Below, one piece after another: positions 27,363-31,842 of a stretch of DNA of 31,842 nt. Made by a program: the position numbers and the translations under genes. How positions within the stretch are numbered: position 1 is the first letter of the stretch; every line of letters starts with the position of its first letter. The notes below the pieces were generated by a model. That model was not told the DNA's origin, did no database searches, and worked only from the letters and a program-made list of their open reading frames with translations. The stretch is from a virus, in IMG/VR virus record IMGVR_UViG_3300047121_000011, positions 1-31,842 of that record; one strand, 5' to 3'.

Positions 27363-29533
27363 TGCGGCGGTAACTCCATGCCCATTTCAGGTGGCATCAT
27401 TTCGGTTTCACGTGAAACAGGCGCTACGAGGTCAGCAGAGGAGAGCATCCCGCTAATCGTACCCATCACTATATCTTGTATCTGTTCCTCGCTCATACCA
27501 GCCTGCATAGTGCCAATGCGCTTGGTTTCGGCGTCATAAGCCTTAATGGAGGCTTCCTGCTCCTTGATACGCAGTTCGGTCGCTTCCATCGACTGACCGA
27601 CGCGCTGGAGCATTTCCTGCATCATCTGCATTTCCTGACCCATAACCTCAATCTGCTGGTTAGCAGCCTGCAACGCCGGGTCTTCATCCGGGTCAGCAAG
27701 GAGTTTGGGGTCAATCGTCTTAGCGAGACGCTTGGCGATCTCTTGGGCGCCCGGCCAATCCATGTTCTTAACGAACAGGTCGCCAGCCACCTGCCAGAGA
27801 GCCGGGTTGGCTTGCAGAATCTGCGACATGGCCTCCATCGCTTCCTGACGCTTGGTCAGGTAGGACGGGCCAGTCGTTACCGCTACGTCGTACTTACCGA
27901 CAGACGGGTTGTAGATTTTCTCGATGACAATGCCAGCCTGATCCACGATCTTTCGAACAGGCTCTTGCTGCATCGGGTCGATCCGCACCGTACCCGTCTC
28001 ACCGTCGATGCCGACGATTCGGGCGATACGCTGGGTATCGTAAATCTTCGGAATCAAGTCCACGAGTTGTCGCGTGACGTAGCGGATAGCGCGGGCAAGG
28101 TTATCAACGTAGTGATATGACCCCGTATCGCCCTGACGTTCACGCGCCAGAATGGCTCTACCCGACCGCTCGTTAGACGTGGCGCCCAGGCTAGAGTCAT
28201 AGTAGCCCGTCGTGGACTTAATATCGTCCGACGCGCCCATCTTAGCCTGAATCAAGCCCGTTTGAGCAAGGGGCGGAGCAGCACGCTGCGGCAACGGCAT
28301 TGCTGCGCCAGCGCCGTCAGTTACGTCAGGATTGACCTCAAGGTACGGCCAGTTTTGCGTGTTAGCCGTCTTCCACTGATGCTCGTATCCCTCAAACTGC
28401 CCGCCATAGCCGATAAACGGCGCTTTGGGGGCCAAGGCGAGCATTTCCGCCTCTTGGGATACCCAGTAGTTGTACATGCGCTGCGCGTCTTTAGCGTTAC
28501 GCACGAGGCCGCTGATATAAATACGGCCTTCGACTTCGTATTCGTTACCGACTACGCGAATGACCGGAATCCACTTACCCGGCCACTCTTGCTCTTCCAG
28601 AATCTCGTAGCCGTTGGTCTTGATCCACTTGATCTTGCGAATATCGACTTCGCGGCTGCGAACAGCCTGCAAGCCCATCATTTCCAACTGCTTGGCTTCG
28701 GGTGACCCGGCAAACGCCGTTTGGTTCCCAGGATAAAGGTTTAACTTCGCTTTTTCGTAGTAAGCGTAGAAGTATTCCGCGATCCGAACGGAGTTATCCG
28801 TAATCCATTGCGCCAGATTCTCGTCACCAGTACCACGCTGCTGGATCGACGAGATTGGCTCGGCGTCAGGAAAATGACGCTCAAACTCCTCACGGGGCAT
28901 GTCCTCAGTAATGAAACACCACTCGGCATCCGACCCACAGGGGTCTTGGATGTGAGGGTCCATATAGACCGAGAACGAGTTTCGCACACGTCCGATACGA
29001 ATGTCTTGGTCGAACGTATTGTCGTCGCAGTATTCGGTCAGGATGCGGATATAGCCTTCGCCATACGTGACTTGGTTTTCACAAGCGGTGTCGTAGGCAA
29101 CATCGGCATCCGAGATGTACTCGATGTGCCGAACGATGCCGTCGAATACCTCGGCTACCTCAATGTCGGCCTGATCATCAACCGGGATGACCTTGCCCGA
29201 AGGACGGTTCTGGCGCTGGTCGTTTGTGACCTGCCGAACGTGCTGGGGCAGTTTGTTGATGGTCAGGCAGGGACGCGCATTGATCGTCTGACCCTGCACT
29301 GCGCCACGGGTAGCCAGCACTTCTTGCGGCCACTGCCAGCGGTTGTCCGGGGAACCTGCCATAAAGCGCAGGTCATCGAGTTCGCTGTCGCGGGACTCGC
29401 TATACGCCGTCAGGGACAACTGCATACGGGTACGCGCTTGCGAGAGGATGTCTCCCGCATCGCGTCCACGGCGGGACTGCGGCGTATTAGCGACCTGAGC
29501 CGCTCCCTTCATCCCTGTCGGGTCTTTAGCCAT
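27359..29533 (-). CDS. Portal protein, P22 gp1-like
   Basis: A 724-residue portal, almost the same length as P22 gp1 (725). Diagnostic blocks are SRDSELDDLRFMAGSPDNRW, RPCLTINKLPQHVRQVTNDQ, GYIRILTEY, then QTGLIQAKMGASDDIKSTTG and SNERSGRAILARERQGDTGS, and a long helical barrel region near the C-terminus (about 600-690, MGQEMQMMQEMLQRVGQSME). It forms the dodecameric DNA gate at the unique capsid vertex. ATG 29533 is in a TAATG overlap with the upstream small basic gene. The last 20 codons contain a parS-like palindrome (27404-27419). Confidence 0.93.
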   Translation of the reverse strand: MAKDPTGMKGAAQVANTPQSRRGRDAGDILSQARTRMQLSLTAYSESRDSELDDLRFMAGSPDNRWQWPQEVLATRGAVQGQTINARPCLTINKLPQHVRQVTNDQRQNRPSGKVIPVDDQADIEVAEVFDGIVRHIEYISDADVAYDTACENQVTYGEGYIRILTEYCDDNTFDQDIRIGRVRNSFSVYMDPHIQDPCGSDAEWCFITEDMPREEFERHFPDAEPISSIQQRGTGDENLAQWITDNSVRIAEYFYAYYEKAKLNLYPGNQTAFAGSPEAKQLEMMGLQAVRSREVDIRKIKWIKTNGYEILEEQEWPGKWIPVIRVVGNEYEVEGRIYISGLVRNAKDAQRMYNYWVSQEAEMLALAPKAPFIGYGGQFEGYEHQWKTANTQNWPYLEVNPDVTDGAGAAMPLPQRAAPPLAQTGLIQAKMGASDDIKSTTGYYDSSLGATSNERSGRAILARERQGDTGSYHYVDNLARAIRYVTRQLVDLIPKIYDTQRIARIVGIDGETGTVRIDPMQQEPVRKIVDQAGIVIEKIYNPSVGKYDVAVTTGPSYLTKRQEAMEAMSQILQANPALWQVAGDLFVKNMDWPGAQEIAKRLAKTIDPKLLADPDEDPALQAANQQIEVMGQEMQMMQEMLQRVGQSMEATELRIKEQEASIKAYDAETKRIGTMQAGMSEEQIQDIVMGTISGMLSSADLVAPVSRETEMMPPEMGMELPPQ
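27404..27419. promoter_or_regulatory. parS-like palindrome inside the portal gene
   Basis: The bases gGTTTCACGTGAAACa match the widely conserved bacterial parS consensus TGTTTCACGTGAAACA at 15 of 16 positions, including the full 14-bp palindrome (27405-27418). It falls in portal codons 706-710 (V-S-R-E-T), in the likely flexible C-terminal tail. Identity to the consensus is seen directly; binding by host ParB is inference. Confidence 0.5.
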
Positions 29534-29679
29534 TACTTGCCCTTCTTACCCTTGGCCGCAGCGCGGCGCTTAACGGAATAGGCGATGGCAACAGCCTGCT
29601 TCTGCGGCTTGCCAGCCTTTATTTCCGCCTTGATGTTCTTACGGAAAGCACCTTTGCTTGCCGACTTGACTAAGGGCAT
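29533..29679 (-). CDS. Tiny basic protein before portal ([15 protein letters not shown] type)
   Basis: A 48-residue Lys/Arg-rich protein ([20 protein letters not shown], then [18 protein letters not shown] and a Lys-rich end). I recall this sequence type from many phages next to portal or terminase genes. It is joined by TAATG junctions to its neighbours on both sides. Possible roles are nucleic-acid binding or assembly; none is established to my knowledge. Confidence 0.82.
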   Translation of the reverse strand: MPLVKSASKGAFRKNIKAEIKAGKPQKQAVAIAYSVKRRAAAKGKKGK

Positions 29680-29864
29680 TAGCCCATCCGTCCACGCGGC
29701 TTAACGACCGGGGTCGGACGAAACGCAACCGTCGTGCGGATCATGTCCTCGTTTACCCGGCGCGGAGCGCGGGGAGCAGGCGCACGGGGCTTCTGCATAC
29801 GCGAATTTGTGATCATGTCGCCAATCGTGGCACCGGGTGACACGCCTACAGGGCCGTACTTCAT
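29679..29864 (-). CDS. Tiny Pro/Arg-rich basic protein
   Basis: A 61-residue protein ([20 protein letters not shown], then a Pro/Arg/Ala-rich middle and a [12 protein letters not shown] end). It is second-last in a chain of four small basic genes between terminase and portal, coupled to the next by TAATG. It has low complexity, is probably disordered, and has no recognised domain. A larger out-of-frame opening (29701-29970) on the same strand looks non-coding and was set aside. Confidence 0.68.
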   Translation of the reverse strand: MKYGPVGVSPGATIGDMITNSRMQKPRAPAPRAPRRVNEDMIRTTVAFRPTPVVKPRGRMG

Positions 29865-29866
29865 GT

Positions 29867-30022
29867 TTATTTCCTCTTTTTGGCCGTTTTGGCCGATTGA
29901 CGGAACGCTTTAGCAGTCGGAGCGCCTTTAGCACCCACTTTCCGCATCTTTTCGCCAGAACCGGCAGCAATACGCTCCCGTTTAGCGTGAATGTTAGCGT
30001 ACAAGCCCTTTTTAGCAGCCAT
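29867..30022 (-). CDS. Tiny basic protein (KKGLYANIHAKRERIA type)
   Basis: A 51-residue protein, MAAKKGLYANIHAKRERIAA, then GSGEKMRKVGAKGAPTAKAF and a Lys-rich end. The pattern is one I recall from many environmental phages. It begins in a TAATG overlap with the upstream gene and stops two bases before the next ATG. It is strongly basic (Lys/Arg about a third). It could bind DNA or the packaging machine; unknown. Confidence 0.82.
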   Translation of the reverse strand: MAAKKGLYANIHAKRERIAAGSGEKMRKVGAKGAPTAKAFRQSAKTAKKRK

Positions 30023-30285
30023 TAGTTACATTTCCATCGTCGGAGTGAAGCCTTGGCGCGCTCTGCCGGGCCTTTGGCCTTGGCAACAACGCCTTTCATA
30101 CGCGCACAGAACGACTTTTTGCGTCCTGCATCTGCTTTAGTCTTAGGGCTAGGGGCAGGAGCCTTCAGTTTGCTGCCAGTAGCACGGTTGTACTTCGCTC
30201 GACCCTTGGCGGTCAGGCCAGCACCCTTAGAAACGGACTGCTTTTCGCCGCGACCAACGGAGAGCGATACGGACTTCTTAGCCAC
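30022..30285 (-). CDS. Small basic protein (LTAKGRAKYNRATGS type)
   Basis: An 87-residue basic protein with the conserved block GAGLTAKGRAKYNRATGSKL, then KKSFCARMKGV and a RAKASLRRWKCN end. Two Cys near the C-terminus (one in FCARM, one in WKC) could pair or bind metal. It starts at GTG 30285, directly after the terminase stop (TGA then GTG). This type recurs beside phage terminase and portal genes. Function is untested; DNA or capsid interaction is plausible. Confidence 0.8.
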   Translation of the reverse strand: MAKKSVSLSVGRGEKQSVSKGAGLTAKGRAKYNRATGSKLKAPAPSPKTKADAGRKKSFCARMKGVVAKAKGPAERAKASLRRWKCN

Positions 30286-31809
30286 TCAAGCACCCATCCA
30301 CGACGAGAGCATCTCGCCGCGTCCTGAAAACCTACGCTCGATTTTAACTCTTGACTCCCGACTTGCAACAGGGTACGCGAAAGTAACCGCTAAAGCATCT
30401 GCTGCGTCAGGGGAGGCCAGCCCTCTAGCCTTCATGTCTTTCTTGGCTTCAAGGGCGATGGCACCCGAGGAGTTGGTCTTGTACTGCGGGCTACAGAGGT
30501 CGGACTTCAACAGTCGTTCGTTCGGGATCGAGGCGGTACGCAACCACTGGCGCATATCACCCCACATCTCGGCACGCTTGTTTTGCCACATCGCAGGCTT
30601 TGACGACTTCCAGCCAAAGTTGACGCCACGCACCTTGTACCGCTGTTCTTTCAAGCGATCCAAGATGCCGTAACCGAGGCCACCTTCGTCAAGGACAACG
30701 AGCGCTGGGCGGAACTCTTCGATTGCGTCGATTACTCGCCCGACAATCTCCATTGTATCTTCGCCTTTATATCTCTTAATCGCGACAATATCGCGTCCTT
30801 GGCGCGCGACAATGACCGTGGAATCATTGCCACTTCTAGCCGGATCAACGCCCAATACAATCGGAGCAGTTTCATCCTGCCACTTAGGGCGAGACGCCGC
30901 TTCGTCCACCAAACTTGGAGGGATGAACTGGTCGTCTCCATCGGCGGGAAACTGTCCATACACTTCGATTCGGGCTTGCGGGGAGTCCGCGCCGTACTCT
31001 TCGATGATTTGTTCGTAGACCGCTTTGTCGGTGTCTTCGACTTGGCGGGCGTCGATGCTTTGCGTCGTCCAGAAGTTCCTTTTCGCGTTGAAGCACTCAT
31101 AGAAATAGCCCTCATTCCGTCGTGGGTTGCTAAACGCAAACCAGAAACGGTTTGGCGTGTTCTCAGTAAAGAAGCCTGCGGTAACAGACCAGATAGGATC
31201 AGGGATACCCGAGGCTTCGTCGAAGATGACCATCACGCCATCATGATTGTGTACCCCGGCATACGAGTCAGGGTTTTCTTCTGACCAGAGACGACCTTCG
31301 ACAGACCAATAACGGGTGCCTTTCTTGAGGTCGCGTTCGACCAACTCAGCAATCCATTTAGCGGGCATCACACGGGTGGCGCTGATCTCAAACCAATGCG
31401 AGTTGATTAGGAGCGCTGCCCACTTAGTGATTTCGGCCCATGTGATCGAGCGTAACTGCGCTTCCGAGTTAGCCGACACAATGGTCGTTGAGCCTATGCG
31501 CGTGGTCAGCATCCAGAGGATAAGCCACGACACCAACGCTGACTTACCGATACCGCGACCCGAAGCGGTAGCCATACGCAGGACTTCATAGGCGGTCGCT
31601 TCCTTGTTCTTTTTCATGTGCGCGGCTACTTGGCGCAGCACTTCACGCTGCCACTTACGCGGACCTTGGAAATGCTCAAGGGGCGTGTTCTTTTTCTGCC
31701 ACGGGAACACGAGCAGCACGAAGGCTTCCGGGTCGTCCTTGATAGAGGGCGACCAGAGTTTGCTCATCAGCAACTCTTCTTCTTCGGCGCTATAGATCGG
31801 CAGTTGCAC
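30286..31809 (-). CDS. terL: Terminase large subunit
   Basis: A 507-residue packaging motor. ATPase: Walker A SGRGIGKS (83-90) and Walker B VMVIFDEAS (192-200; D197, E198), with an adenine-binding region near RKWQREVLRQV (51-61). Nuclease (RNase H-like): GVDPARSGND (D322), VVLDEGG (D374, E375) and SPDAADAL (D468, D471). It cuts and pumps DNA through the portal. The start is GTG 31809 with GGAG seven bases upstream; ATG 31767 is an alternative. It leads the chain of small basic genes and portal. Confidence 0.93.
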   Translation of the reverse strand: MQLPIYSAEEEELLMSKLWSPSIKDDPEAFVLLVFPWQKKNTPLEHFQGPRKWQREVLRQVAAHMKKNKEATAYEVLRMATASGRGIGKSALVSWLILWMLTTRIGSTTIVSANSEAQLRSITWAEITKWAALLINSHWFEISATRVMPAKWIAELVERDLKKGTRYWSVEGRLWSEENPDSYAGVHNHDGVMVIFDEASGIPDPIWSVTAGFFTENTPNRFWFAFSNPRRNEGYFYECFNAKRNFWTTQSIDARQVEDTDKAVYEQIIEEYGADSPQARIEVYGQFPADGDDQFIPPSLVDEAASRPKWQDETAPIVLGVDPARSGNDSTVIVARQGRDIVAIKRYKGEDTMEIVGRVIDAIEEFRPALVVLDEGGLGYGILDRLKEQRYKVRGVNFGWKSSKPAMWQNKRAEMWGDMRQWLRTASIPNERLLKSDLCSPQYKTNSSGAIALEAKKDMKARGLASPDAADALAVTFAYPVASRESRVKIERRFSGRGEMLSSWMGA

Positions 31810-31842
31810 GCTCTGGCTCCAACGTCAGAAGTTTGGCGGGTT
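31790..31842 (-). CDS. Possible 3' end of the gene upstream of terminase
   Basis: Only a few codons are visible, so the frame is unresolved. One frame reads PAKLLTLEPERATADL and stops at 31790-31792, overlapping the terminase start by 20 bases. Another reads NPPNF and stops at 31825-31827. Terminase small subunits normally hold this place. Neither option can be confirmed from the window. Confidence 0.25.
   Translation of the reverse strand, partial: PAKLLTLEPERATADL

Noticed and set aside
27476-29581. Two plus-strand frames of more than 200 codons opposite the portal gene
   Set aside because: The portal frame is unequivocal; the opposite frames have no recognisable motifs and are expected shadows.
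29701-29970. 89-codon minus-strand frame in the basic-gene chain
   Set aside because: It conflicts with two better-supported coupled small genes (29679-29864 and 29867-30022); its Cys/Arg/His-rich product looks like out-of-frame translation.

Overview
The window is a continuous stretch of a tailed double-stranded DNA phage with a P22-type virion (short-tailed, podovirus morphology). P22-class signatures appear in one order on the minus strand: large terminase, 724-residue portal, scaffold, coat, gp4-like and gp10-like tail-closure proteins, a needle-like protein, and three large proteins in the place of the P22 ejection proteins gp7, gp20 and gp16. Base composition is mostly well above 50% GC, with two AT-richer genes. 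Several small proteins are of types I recall from freshwater and marine phages, so I infer an aquatic proteobacterial host, possibly a betaproteobacterium. The host cannot be fixed from this sequence. No integrase, CI repressor, DNA polymerase, tRNA or CRISPR array was seen.

Layout. (1) 31842 to 27000, minus: terminase, four tiny basic proteins, portal, and a ferritin-like helical protein. (2) 26989 to 20424, minus: a host-recognition cassette of about 6.6 kb between portal and scaffold. It holds small virion proteins, a fibre, a 797-residue triple-repeat glycine-rich adhesin, accessory proteins, a 2OG-Fe(II) oxygenase-like protein and a pectate-lyase-fold tailspike. (3) 20345 to 12042, minus: scaffold, coat, decoration-type proteins, gp4-like, gp10-like, needle-like, a second fibre plus glycine-rich adhesin pair, and small virion proteins. 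(4) 12049 to 7759, minus: three putative ejection proteins. (5) 7756 to 6164, minus: lysis cassette (three small membrane proteins and a T4-type lysozyme), followed by an HExxH protein and an HTH-metallophosphoesterase ending at 4772. (6) 3316 to 4869, plus: a short rightward operon starting with a Cro-like HTH protein and including two nuclease-like proteins. It converges on the late operon with a 98-bp coding overlap. (7) 3231 to 1, minus: a recombination operon (ERF single-strand annealing protein, YqaJ-type exonuclease and small proteins).

Control appears to centre on 3248-3315. Two sigma70-like promoters diverge from one perfect 7-bp-arm palindrome that contains both -35 boxes, the usual layout of a Cro-type switch. 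The rightward transcript should start at or next to the Cro ATG (leaderless), and a second promoter of identical geometry precedes the gene at 4606. Almost all leftward genes are joined by ATGA, GTGA or TAATG junctions, so translation is probably coupled.

Items most worth a second look: a 15/16 match to the bacterial parS site in the portal gene; the paired leaderless promoters; the duplicated fibre plus glycine-rich adhesin module; and an octapeptide LLEDGxxI-type repeat found in two unrelated virion genes.
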